Positions 1 through 7,712 of a stretch of 62,198 nucleotides of DNA are shown here, one piece after another; position 1 is the first letter of the stretch; each line of letters starts with the position of its first letter. The stretch is from assembly GCF_001896135.2 (NCBI RefSeq), contig NZ_MPOH02000017.1:20966-83163 (forward strand), given 5' to 3'. The stretch is from Streptomyces phaeoluteigriseus. GTDB lineage: Bacteria > Actinomycetota > Actinomycetes > Streptomycetales > Streptomycetaceae. A program made the translations under genes and the position numbers. The notes under the pieces are model-generated. The model was not told the origin of the DNA. It was given only the letters and a program-made list of their open reading frames with translations, and searched no databases.

Positions 1-177
1 CCTCCGCCTCGGAATCCACCCCGGCCGCGGCCCCACCCCCACGGCGGTGGCGGCGACCTCGCCGAAACCGGCGCGGACAGCAACACACCCGTCATCGCGG
101 GCGGCGCGGCGGCCCTCCTGCTGGGCGGTGCGGCGATCGTCGTGGCGACCAGGCGCCGCAAGGGCAGCCAGGCCTGA
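1..177 (+). CDS. C-terminal end of an LAETG sortase-anchored surface protein (partial)
   Basis: The window opens inside this gene; only the last 58 codons are present. A Pro/Gly/His-rich stretch leads to Leu-Ala-Glu-Thr-Gly (residues about 20-24 of the fragment). After that come a hydrophobic segment of about 20 residues and a short basic tail with RRRK, ending at TGA 175-177. This is the standard cell-wall sorting signal, and LAxTG is the form preferred by class E sortases of Streptomyces. The protein is therefore expected to be exported, cleaved at Thr-Gly and linked to peptidoglycan. Its functional domains lie upstream, outside the window. Confidence 0.85.
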   Translation, partial: PPPRNPPRPRPHPHGGGGDLAETGADSNTPVIAGGAAALLLGGAAIVVATRRRKGSQA

Positions 178-217
178 CGCCGCCGGCCGCCGGCAGTTCC
201 CGGTGAACGATCTCGCG

Positions 218-259
218 GGACGACCGCCCCGACGCCCCCACGGCGCGGGGCGGTCGTCC
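218..259 (+). terminator. Intrinsic terminator-like hairpin after the sorted surface protein
   Basis: A 14-bp perfect stem (GACGACCGCCCCG and its complement, extended one pair) encloses a 14-nt loop about 40 nt past the stop codon. There is no clear U tract, which is common for Streptomyces terminators. Confidence 0.6.
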
Positions 260-615
260 TCGTCCCCCGCCGCCGGACCCGGACGGCGCCGACGGCCACC
301 CATCGACCGGTGCGGTTCCCGCAGCGGTCCGTCAGACCCGCTCGGTCAGGACAGCCTGGCCGTCGGCAGCGTGACCGTCGGCAGCGCCCGACCGTGGAGT
401 TCGCCGAGCCGATCGGCAGGGCGTGACCGCGCTCCGCCTCGGCCTCGGCCTTCAGCGCGTCGCTGAAACCCGCGGCGCCGAAACCCGCGGCGCCGAAGCG
501 GGCGGGCCCGCATCGCGTGTGGTGTCACCGGGCGGAGTGGCCGCGGCCCCGCTACCACCGGATCTCGAGGAAGCCCTTGACCGCAGGCCCCGCAGGGACC
601 TCTGGCTGCGTGGGG
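260..615. other. Intergenic stretch without a convincing gene
   Basis: No frame here looks like a real protein. Two copies of a 15-bp unit, GAAACCCGCGGCGCC, sit at 465-494. The minus strand at about 380-470 has a short coding-like run (FSDALKAEAEAERGHALP) with no start and no domain, possibly a gene relic. Confidence 0.4.
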
Positions 616-1578
616 CTACGCCCCCTCCACGACCGTCAGCCACAGCTTCACGTAGCGGTCCTGGTCGACGCCCAACGCCACGTCCACCAGGGCCTGTTCG
701 CGCGGTCCGTGATGGATCTCGGCTTCGCCGGGCCGGGGGCGTCGGTCGACGACGGTCTGGCCCCGGGTGGCGCCGGGGGCCAGGCTCACCTCGACCGGGA
801 GCAGTTCGGTGGTCAGGCCGTCCGGGTCGACGACCGCGCAGACCGCGCCCGCGTCGCCCAGGCCGCCCGTGGGGGTGGGGTCCCCCGAGGTCGCCGGGTC
901 GCGGTGGGCGAGGAGTTCGCCCGCCAGCCGCAGGCGGGGCTCCGAACTGGCGCGCAGCCGCTGGACGTCGGCGGCCGGGACCAGGACCTCCTTGAAGACG
1001 TCCAGGCCGTACATCGTCATCGGCACCCCGGCCGTGAGCAGGATCGCCGCCGCCTCCGGGTCGTGCCACACGTTGAACTCCGCGACCGCCGTCGCGTTGC
1101 CGGTCGCCACCGCGCCGCCCATGAACACGATCCGCTCGATGTTGCGCACCACCTCCGGGTGCGTGCGCAGCAGCAGGGCGATGTTCGTCAGGGGCGCCAT
1201 GGGGATCAGGGTCACCGGCCTGGGCGACGCGAGGATCTCGCGCCGCAGCAGCGTCACCGCGTCCACGTCGACCGGGCGGCGGGTGGGCGCGGGCAGCCCC
1301 AGGTCGCCCATGCCGTCCTGCCCGTGCACATGCCGTGCCGTGCGCACCGGCTCGATCAGCGGGCGTTCGGCACCCCGCGCGACCGGGATGTCACCGGCCC
1401 CTGCCTGTTCCAGCACGGTCAGGGTGTTGCGGACGACACCGTCCACATCGGTGTTCCCGGCCACACAGGTGATCGCCCGCACGTCCAGCCCCGGGTGCCG
1501 TACGGCGAACAGCAGGGCCAGGGCGTCGTCGACCCCGGTGTCGCAGTCGATGATCACCGGAATGGGCTGACCGGTCAC
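616..1578 (-). CDS. Inosine/uridine-preferring nucleoside hydrolase family protein
   Basis: This 320-aa protein belongs to the IUNH family, which hydrolyses the N-glycosidic bond of ribonucleosides to give base and ribose. The N-terminal Ca2+-binding cluster DCDTGVDDA lies at residues 11-19. The family core FMGGAVATGN follows mid-protein, then the substrate-loop segment AEFNVWHDPEAA. Length is normal. The GTG start at 1578 is preceded by AGGAG at good spacing. It stands alone, with a degenerate region upstream. A salvage role in nucleoside scavenging is inferred; base specificity cannot be told from sequence. Confidence 0.9.
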   Translation of the reverse strand: MTGQPIPVIIDCDTGVDDALALLFAVRHPGLDVRAITCVAGNTDVDGVVRNTLTVLEQAGAGDIPVARGAERPLIEPVRTARHVHGQDGMGDLGLPAPTRRPVDVDAVTLLRREILASPRPVTLIPMAPLTNIALLLRTHPEVVRNIERIVFMGGAVATGNATAVAEFNVWHDPEAAAILLTAGVPMTMYGLDVFKEVLVPAADVQRLRASSEPRLRLAGELLAHRDPATSGDPTPTGGLGDAGAVCAVVDPDGLTTELLPVEVSLAPGATRGQTVVDRRPRPGEAEIHHGPREQALVDVALGVDQDRYVKLWLTVVEGA

Positions 1579-1622
1579 GGCGGCGCTCCTCTGTGTCTGT
1601 GCGGGCTGTTACGTCTGTGACC

Positions 1623-1935
1623 TTACGCAGCGGACCAGAGTTCGGCTCCGCGATCCGCGGCGCGGGCGGCGATCCGGTCCAGCAGCTCCGCCACGGGCAC
1701 CGCCCCCGGACGCCTCCCGTCCCGCAGCCGTACGGCCGCCAGACCCGCGTCGGCCTCCCGGTCCCCGATCACCGCCTGGTACGGCACCAGCCGCGCGGCC
1801 CGGATCCGGGCGCCGAGGGTGCCGTCACCGGGGCCGGACACCTCGGCCCGCAGTCCCCGGGCCAGCGCCCGCCGTACGACCTCGTGGGCCCGTTCCTCCT
1901 GCGCCCGCGCGACCGGCAGGACCGCCGGTTGCACG
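1623..1935 (-). pseudogene. Relic of a threonyl-tRNA-synthetase-like anticodon-binding domain
   Basis: About 100 codons read as the C-terminal anticodon-binding (HGTP) domain of a ThrRS-like protein: an AHEVVRRALARGLRAEV helix and strand, then TLGARIRAARLVPYQAVIGD, then GREAD-type and RLRDGR segments, ending in ELWSAA. The catalytic domain and the TGS/editing domains are absent. Upstream, the open frame runs directly into TPR-regulator debris, so this is the broken 3' end of a gene. No start or ribosome-binding site is credible. Confidence 0.6.
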
Positions 1936-2236
1936 GCACAGCAGGCCGCCGAGAAGACGGCGGCACGGACCTCGTACTCCTCGGCCGAGTCGGACTCACG
2001 CCCGTCCCCGGCGACGACACCGAACAGCCCGCCCGAGCGGCGCGCTCCACGTGGCGCCCATAACAACAGCCCAAGTCGCCCGGCGAACGAACAACGCGGC
2101 GGCACCGAGCAGGTGACGCCGGCCGCGACCCGCCCCGCGCGGCGCAGCAGGCCGCCGAGAAGACGGCAGCACGGACCTCGTACGCCTCGGCCGAAGTCAC
2201 CCGGCGAACGAATAGCGCTGCGGTACCGAGCGGGTG
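1936..2236 (-). pseudogene. Two degenerate copies of an XRE-TPR regulator tail
   Basis: On the minus strand, pieces match the C-terminus of the TPR regulator at 5940-7291: LFGVVAGDGRESDSAEEY corresponds to its LLGIIAEDARDTDSAEEH, and CRLLGGLLRRAGRVAAG to its CRLLGDLLRRTGRVEAA. In both copies (around 1941-1990 and 2147-2196) the SAEEYEVRA segment is joined to the CRLLG segment with the helix between them missing. The same deletion junction in both shows they were duplicated after the deletion. The pieces fall in different frames and cannot encode a working protein. Confidence 0.6.
1941..2236. repeat. Interleaved direct repeats in the regulator relic
   Basis: Block A (about 50 bp) occurs at 1941-1990 and 2147-2196 with about four mismatches. 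Block B (about 41 bp, starting AAGTCGCCCGGCGAACGAA) occurs at 2073-2113 and 2194-2234. The two spacings differ (206 and 121 bp), so a duplication was followed by rearrangement or internal loss. Confidence 0.7.
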
Positions 2237-2401
2237 CCGTCGGTCGGCGATTAACCCGGACGGACCGCCGCGCTGGTCGGTCGGCGGTGGCGGTGGTGCC
2301 GTGGGAGGGAGCACCCCGCGGTGCCGGGGCGGAGGCCCTCGCGTCCCGCCCCGCGGAACCCGACGAACCGGTGCGCACCGGTCACTCCAGGAGGCATCCC
2401 G

Positions 2402-3169
2402 ATGACCCGCCGTACCCTCCTCGCCTCCGCCCTGGCCGTCACCGGGCTGCTCACCGTCGCCTCCTGCGCCACCCTCGGCCTGGAACACCCGCCGACCGCC
2501 CGGCCCGCCTCACCCACCGTCGAACAGTCCTCGGCCAAGCCCACCGCTCCGGTCGCCTCCCCCGCCCTCACCGACGCGCAGGCGCACGAGGCGCTCATCA
2601 CCGGCACCGACCTCGGCGAGCCCTGGACCCCGACCCGGGGCACCGCCACCTGGCGGGACGGCATGCTCAAGGCCACCACACCGACCGCCGACTGCCAGAA
2701 ACTCCTCGACGGCCTCTACACCGACGAACTCCTCGGCGCCCCGCCCCGCGCGGTCGTCGCCCTCGACGACGCCGACACCGGCGCCCAGCTCCGCTACCAG
2801 CTCACCGACCGGCGCCCCGCCGACGTCGACCGCGTCCTCGGCTGGCTGAAGACGCTCCCCGAGAAGTGCGCCCGCTTCACCGCCAAGGCCCCGGACGGCA
2901 CGGTCCTCGACGCGACCGTCGCCGAGCAGCCGCTGCCCGAGGTGGGCGACGCCCGACAGGGCCTGCGCGTCATCCTCACCAACTGGAACACCGACGGCGA
3001 CCCCCTCGCCCTCGCCCTCGACGTCGCCACCGTCCGCGCCGGCCAGGACACCTTCACCCTCACCAACGGCGGCCTCACCGACGTCCCCAACGAGGCCACC
3101 CAGGCAGCGGTCCAACTGGGCGTCCAGCGGCTGACGGAGGTACGGAAGCAGGGGCGGGTGCAGGTGTAG
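2402..3169 (+). CDS. Secreted lipoprotein of unknown function
   Basis: The product is 255 aa. The ATG at 2402 follows AGGAGG at good spacing, so it is preferred over upstream in-frame starts. The N-terminus MTRRTLLASALAVTGLL runs into the lipobox VASC with Cys about residue 21, predicting lipidation and anchoring outside the membrane. A Pro/Thr/Ser-rich linker follows (about 25-55). The globular part has two conserved-looking cysteines (about 98 and 158) and repeated acidic Asp-Asp-Ala-Asp patches. It resembles the many Streptomyces lipoproteins of sensor or substrate-binding type but I recognise no named family. It is monocistronic. Confidence 0.85.
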   Translation: MTRRTLLASALAVTGLLTVASCATLGLEHPPTARPASPTVEQSSAKPTAPVASPALTDAQAHEALITGTDLGEPWTPTRGTATWRDGMLKATTPTADCQKLLDGLYTDELLGAPPRAVVALDDADTGAQLRYQLTDRRPADVDRVLGWLKTLPEKCARFTAKAPDGTVLDATVAEQPLPEVGDARQGLRVILTNWNTDGDPLALALDVATVRAGQDTFTLTNGGLTDVPNEATQAAVQLGVQRLTEVRKQGRVQV

Positions 3170-3214
3170 GGACGGCGGCCGGTCCAGCGAGGCGGGCCGA
3201 AGGGGGAAGTCCGC

Positions 3215-3943
3215 TCAGTCCCCCTCCTCGCTCCCGTCGAAGTGCGTCGTGCCGTGGACGACGTCCTGGGACAGGTCCCGGACCGTGCGGCCTTTCGCGA
3301 AGGCGCGGGCGCGCAGGAGGGCCAGGGCCTCGTCGGGGCTCACACCCCGCTGGGCCATGACCATGCCGACCGCCTGGTGCACGCCGTCGTGGCCGGTGGC
3401 CAGGCGGCTCAGCCAGACGTCGTCGCCGTACCGGCCGGCCTCCTCACCGCGGGGCAGGGCCATGAGGGCGACCGTCAGCACGTCCGCCACGAGCCGCGCC
3501 GTACGGACCTCGTCGGCGGCCAGTTCGCCGGGGCGGTCCCGGTAGAGGTCCAGGGTGCCCACGCACACCGCCCGGTCGCCCAGCGGCAGCGCGTACACCG
3601 CGGACACCCCGGCCGCGGCCGCCTGCTGGGCGAACACCGGCCAGCGGGAGGCGTCCAGGCCCGCCGTGAGGTCGGAGGCGAAGACCGGCGCGCCAGTCTC
3701 CGCCGCCCACAGGCAGGGGCCGTCGCCCAGCGTGGCCTGCAAGTCCATGAGATGCGCGGCCTGATCGCTGCTGGCGCTCACCGGAACCGGCATCCCCTCG
3801 CCGCGCAGCGACACGCTCGCGCCCGTCACCGGCAGCAGCCGTACCGCCGCGGTGCACAGCCGCTCCGGTACGTCGCCCGGTCCGGCACCGCGCAGCTCCT
3901 GGGCGATCACCTCGGCGACCCGCTGCCGGTTCCGGTCGGGCAC
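3215..3943 (-). CDS. GAF-ANTAR transcription antitermination regulator
   Basis: The product is about 242 aa. An N-terminal GAF domain (about residues 20-165) holds the usual LGDGPC segment and LPLGDRAVCVGTLDLY core. A C-terminal ANTAR domain (about 180-235) has HQAVGMVMAQRG followed by EALALLRARAFAKGR. ANTAR domains bind paired RNA hairpins and prevent termination; the GAF domain is the likely ligand sensor. GTG 3943 is chosen because GGAGG lies 7 nt upstream. The GTG at 3952 lies too close to that site. Actinobacteria carry many such single-protein regulators. No target hairpins were identified in the window. Confidence 0.88.
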   Translation of the reverse strand: MPDRNRQRVAEVIAQELRGAGPGDVPERLCTAAVRLLPVTGASVSLRGEGMPVPVSASSDQAAHLMDLQATLGDGPCLWAAETGAPVFASDLTAGLDASRWPVFAQQAAAAGVSAVYALPLGDRAVCVGTLDLYRDRPGELAADEVRTARLVADVLTVALMALPRGEEAGRYGDDVWLSRLATGHDGVHQAVGMVMAQRGVSPDEALALLRARAFAKGRTVRDLSQDVVHGTTHFDGSEEGD

Positions 3944-4032
3944 GGTGATCACCTCCGCCCGCGGGGGTAGGGCTCCGGACTCCTCGTCGTCCGCCGGGTA
4001 CCGCTCTCACGGGCGGGGGAAACCGGCCGGGC

Positions 4033-4807
4033 TCAGGCCTTCTCGTACGGGTCCGCGGGCTGCTTCACCCGCGTGAGCGTCCCCGCGTCGAGGACCGGCG
4101 GCCAGGCCGCGTCCGAACCGAGGGCGCCCTCGGGGCGCCAGGTGCCGGTGACCGTGACCCAGGTGTCGGCGGGCAGTGCGTCCGCGCCGCGGACCTCGAC
4201 CTTGCCGGTGGTGGCGTCGGCCGCGCAGCAGGCGACGGCGAGCCGGGTGACGTACCAGGTGCCGTCGTCGCCGTGGGTGACGAAGCCGGTCAGCCGGACG
4301 GTACGGCCCGTCAGCGACCGGCCGCTGTCGAAGATCGCGCGGGAGCTGAACCCACCGACCGTCAGCTCCAACGGATCCCCGGCCGGGAGCGCCGGGAAGG
4401 TCCCCACGCCCTGCGCGGCCCGCTGGGCGGCCTCCCGGTCCGCGCTGTACGCACCGAGCGCGGGGGGGCGGGAAGAGGAGGAGCGCCAGCGCGGGGAAGG
4501 CGAGGAGCCAGGCCACGCGCGGGCCGTGCCCGTGCCCGCTCCCGTGCCCGCGCCCGCTCCCGTGCCCGCTCCCGTACCCGTGCCCACTGCCGTGCCCCTC
4601 CTCTTCCGGTCCCCCACCGCCACCGCCACCGCCACCGCTCACGACCACCGTCACCAGCCCCAGCAGCACCAGCGCCGCCCCGGAGACGATCAGGTAAGGC
4701 CGCAGCCCCGCCTGCACGTACCGCAGGTACAGCTCGCCGAACAGGGTGATGCGCAGGACCGCCCCGCCGGTGAGGAGGAGCAGGGCCGCCGGTCCGTACC
4801 GCCTCAC
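4033..4807 (-). pseudogene. TIGR03943 family membrane protein, frame interrupted at a G run
   Basis: Partner of the permease just upstream. The GTG start at 4807 overlaps the permease stop (GTGA), so the two are translationally coupled. Two N-terminal membrane helices are followed by a Gly/His/Ser-rich loop with repeated GHGSGHG motifs, a third helix (WLLAFPALALLLFPP), and an extracytoplasmic domain with VACCAADATTGKVEV and VTVTGTWRPEG. The frame breaks at the run of seven G at 4462-4468: removing one base restores a continuous family member. This is either a sequencing error or a real loss. The His-rich loop suggests metal contact. TIGR03943/DUF318 pairs are linked to metal or arsenical export in other bacteria, but the substrate here is unknown. 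Confidence 0.8.
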
Positions 4808-5811
4808 AGCAGCCACCACCCCGTGAGTACGCCCGCCGCGACGGCCACCACCCACGTCACCGACGCGAAGCGGACGGCGAAGGCGCGGCCGAACGTGCCC
4901 GTCTGCAAGGCGAACAGCTTCAGGTCGACCATCGGGCCGACCACCATGAACACCAGCGCCGCGGTCGCCGGGAAGGCGCTCAGGGAGGCCGCGACGAAGG
5001 CGTCCGCCTCGCTGCACACGCACAGGACGACCGCGAGCAAAGCCAGCAGCAGCACCGACAGCCAGGGCGAGCCGGTGAACAGGTCGAGCAGCGAGCGCGG
5101 GACGGCGATGTTGAAGGTCGCCGCGGCCGCCGCGCCCAGCACGAGGAAGCCGCCCGCGTGCAGGAAGTCGTGCTGGAGGCCGGTGAGGAAGGCGCGGGCG
5201 CCGGTCGTGGGGTGCGGGCCGGTGTCCCGGCGGGGCGGGGTCAGCCACTTCTCCTTCCCGAAGCGCGCCCACAGCCAGCCCATGACGACGGCGGTGCCGA
5301 GCGAGGCGAGCAGCCGGGCGAGGACCATCTCGGGCCGGCCGGGGAAGGCGAGGGAGGTCGCGACGAGCACGACGGGGTTGATCGCCGGCGCCGACAGCAG
5401 GAAGGCGAGGGCGGCGGCCGGGGCGACCCCGCGCCGCATCAGGCTCCCGGCCACCGGCACGGACGCGCACTCGCAGCCGGGCAGTACGGTCCCGGCCAGC
5501 CCCGCCACGGGCACGGCCAGCACCGGACTGCGGGGCAGCAGCCGCCGCAGCACCCGCTCCGGCACGAACGCGCCGATCGCCGCCGAGACGACCGTACCGA
5601 GCAGCAGGAACGGCACCGCCTGCACGACGACGGCCGTGAAGACCGTCCACCAGGCGGCCACCGGCGGGGTGTAGAGGTCCAGCGCGAGCGTCGGGCCGAG
5701 CACGGACGCGACGGTGGCGACGGCGAGCAGGGCGGTGCCGCCGAGCACGGCGTACACGAGCGCCCGTACGACGACCCGCAGGCCGTCGGCCACCGTCCGC
5801 TGTCTCTGCAC
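4804..5811 (-). CDS. DUF318/ArsP-type permease
   Basis: This 335-aa protein has eight or more predicted membrane helices and belongs to the PF03773 permease family. Diagnostic segments are LLGTVVSAAIGAFVP, the Cys-containing LPGCECASVPVAGSL, SAPAINPVVL, and LCVCSEADAFVAAS in the second half. The Cys-x-Cys pairs inside or beside helices could be metal or metalloid contacts. The GTG start is at 5811. The stop overlaps the start of the TIGR03943 partner by 4 nt, so the two form a coupled operon, as seen across Gram-positive bacteria. Membrane transport of a metal or metalloid is inferred from family members. Confidence 0.85.
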   Translation of the reverse strand: MQRQRTVADGLRVVVRALVYAVLGGTALLAVATVASVLGPTLALDLYTPPVAAWWTVFTAVVVQAVPFLLLGTVVSAAIGAFVPERVLRRLLPRSPVLAVPVAGLAGTVLPGCECASVPVAGSLMRRGVAPAAALAFLLSAPAINPVVLVATSLAFPGRPEMVLARLLASLGTAVVMGWLWARFGKEKWLTPPRRDTGPHPTTGARAFLTGLQHDFLHAGGFLVLGAAAAATFNIAVPRSLLDLFTGSPWLSVLLLALLAVVLCVCSEADAFVAASLSAFPATAALVFMVVGPMVDLKLFALQTGTFGRAFAVRFASVTWVVAVAAGVLTGWWLL

Positions 5812-5857
5812 GCCCGCCCGATCCGCCGCCGTCCGCCTTCCACCGTCGCGGGCACGC

Positions 5858-5942
5858 TAGCGAGGCCGCCTGTGCGGGAGCCCGGGTTCAGCAGGGAGCC
5901 GGCTGTGCGGGCCGGGGACCGGTGAGGCGGCAGGCCTCGCTA
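5858..5942 (-). terminator. Long imperfect hairpin at the end of the XRE-TPR regulator gene
   Basis: TAGCGAGGCCGCC at 5858-5870 pairs with GGCGGCAGGCCTCGCTA at 5926-5942, apart from a 3-nt bulge. It spans the stop of the regulator and lies before the permease gene on the same strand, so it could isolate the two units. Confidence 0.45.
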
Positions 5943-7291
5943 CAGGGGCGGCTGGGCCGGTGCCGGGCCCAGGGTCGTCGTGCCCGGGGCCGTACGGTGC
6001 CCGAGGCCCGTGCGGTAGGCGTCCAGGGCCGCCTCCACCCGGCCCGTGCGGCGCAGCAGGTCGCCGAGGAGACGGCACAGGTCGGCGAGGTCACCGGCGG
6101 CGCCCGCGCGTTCCAGCAGGCTCAGGGCGCGGACGTAGTGCTCCTCGGCGGAGTCGGTGTCGCGGGCGTCCTCGGCGATGATGCCGAGCAGCCGGTGCGC
6201 GCCCGCCGCGTGCACGGCGCCGCGCTCGGAGGAGAGGTCGCCGAGCACCTCGTGCAGCAGGGCGGCGGCCGCCTCGGACTTGCCGCGGCGGTGCAGGACA
6301 TCGGCCAGCTCGACGGCGACCTGGCTGGTGTAGAGGGCGGCGCGCTGGGCCGACAGCATGACCTGCGCCTGCCTCAACTCGTCCTCGGCGCGCTCCAGTT
6401 GGTTGTTCTGCGCGTAGACGTAGCCGCGCATCCAGTGGCAGTTGGCCAGCTCGGTGCGCACCTGGAGCTGGCGGTACAGCTCGGCGGCCTTGGCGAGGGA
6501 GGCGTCGGCCTCGGCGAGCCGGCCCTCGGCGAGGAGCGTACGGGCCACCGAGCGGTGCATCCGGGCGACCAGCGCCGGGTCGCGACCTGGGGCGCGAGGG
6601 CGAGGGCGAACTCGGCGGCCTGAGCGGCGCGGGCCTGGGCGCCCATGTCCATGTAGGGGCCGATGACGGAGGCGTAGAGCAGCAGCAGCGCGTCGGGGTC
6701 GTGCAGGCCGCCGCGGTTCAGCTCGTCGAGGGTGGACTCCAGGAGGTAGACCGCGTACCGCAGCTCCCCGGCGAGGTAGTGGGCGACGGCCCGGCCGCGC
6801 AGGGCGGGGACGCGGGCCGGGAGCGGTGCGTGCGCCAGGCACTCCTCCGCCCGCTCGAAGTGCCGCCGGGCCGTCTCCAGCTCGCCGGTGTCGATCCCGC
6901 ACTCCCCGAGCCCCAGCAGGGCGGTGGCCTGCTCCTCCACGAGACCGTGCTCCTCGGCCTCCGCGAGCAGTTCGGCGTACTGCCGCGCCGCCTGCTCCGC
7001 CTCCCCGGTGGCCAGGGCCCGCTGGGCCTCGGTGAGACGCAGCCGCAGGTCGGTGACGAGCCGGGCGGAGCGGCCGGTGGACAGTTCCTCGAAGTCCACG
7101 CCGAGCCGCTCGGCGATGTGCTTGAGCGCCTCGTCGGAGGGCCGCACTCGGCCGGCCTCCAGGGTCGAGACATAGGCGGGGGTGTACGTCGGCTCGGCCA
7201 ACTGTCGCTGGGTCAGCCCCTGTTCGACCCGCAGGCGTTGCACCCGGCGACCGATGACCTCCGGTTCGTCCCGCTCTCCCACGGCCCGCAT
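5940..7291 (-). pseudogene. XRE-family regulator with C-terminal TPR domain, single-base frame break
   Basis: An N-terminal XRE helix-turn-helix (about residues 11-66, with LRVEQGLTQRQLAE and VSTLEAGRVRPSDEALKHIA) is followed by about 370 residues of TPR-like helical repeats ending in DLCRLLGDLLRRTGRVEAAL. The reading frame shifts near 6589-6592, where four G are present (minus-strand CCCC): one extra base would join FALALAP to GRDPALVARMHRSVA. The domain plan matches the peptide-binding RRNPP type of regulator and several Streptomyces developmental regulators. The start at 7291 faces the small secreted peptide gene at 7509 across a palindromic element. If the frame break is an assembly error, this is an intact ~450-aa regulator. 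Confidence 0.78.
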
Positions 7292-7351
7292 GACCCCAAC
7301 TCCCCCTGGCCCTCTTGCCGTTCGGCGCGCGCAGCCCCTAGGTTAAACGGC

Positions 7352-7373
7352 GTGTTAAACATGTTTAATACAC
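7352..7373. promoter_or_regulatory. Palindromic operator candidate between regulator and peptide gene
   Basis: The core TTAAACATGTTTAA (7355-7368) is a perfect 14-bp palindrome, flanked by GTG on the left and TACAC on the right. A further TTAAAC half site lies at 7343-7348. It is strikingly AT-rich for this genome and sits 60 bp upstream of the XRE-TPR start, so autoregulation by that protein is the simplest reading. Confidence 0.55.
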
Positions 7374-7407
7374 GGCTGACGTAACAGGCGCTGCCGTTGT
7401 CGCTTTT

Positions 7408-7480
7408 TGTCCGCCGGTTCTGTCCGCCGGTTCTGTCCGCCGGTTCTGTCCGCCGTCTTCTGTCCGCCGTCTTCTGTCCA
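7408..7480 (+). repeat. Tandem 13/14-bp repeat upstream of the peptide gene
   Basis: Three copies of TGTCCGCCGGTTC are followed by two of TGTCCGCCGTCTTC and a partial unit. They lie between the palindrome and the start of the small peptide gene, in its probable 5' leader. Confidence 0.8.
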
Positions 7481-7508
7481 CTGTCGCCGCCGACGTTGCG
7501 AGGTTGCC

Positions 7509-7679
7509 GTGCCAGGACGCACTTCCGCACCCTACGGGCGCCCCTCCTGGAGGTACGCCAGAGCCGTCGCGGCGGCCGTCACAGCGGCGGCGGCCCTGAT
7601 CGCCGCCGCCAACGCGGTCCCGGCCCACGCCACGGACGCCCCCCGGCTGTCGACGGGCGCGGAGCGCGTCGGGAAGTAG
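7509..7679 (+). CDS. Small exported peptide precursor (56 aa)
   Basis: GTG 7509 is preceded by GAGG 5 nt upstream. The product has a basic n-region (GRPSWRYARA), a hydrophobic alanine-rich core (about residues 19-37), and a typical signal-peptidase site VPAHA. Cleavage would release a 15-residue peptide, TDAPRLSTGAERVGK. It is divergent from the XRE-TPR regulator and ends 33 nt from the convergent gene at 7713. A short pro-peptide with a signal sequence beside a TPR regulator is the hallmark of peptide-signalling cassettes, but a functional link is inference. It could also be a minor secreted protein of no signalling role. Confidence 0.6.
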   Translation: MPGRTSAPYGRPSWRYARAVAAAVTAAAALIAAANAVPAHATDAPRLSTGAERVGK

Positions 7680-7712
7680 CGGGCGAGGGTGGCGGGCTCG
7701 GGTGACGGACGT

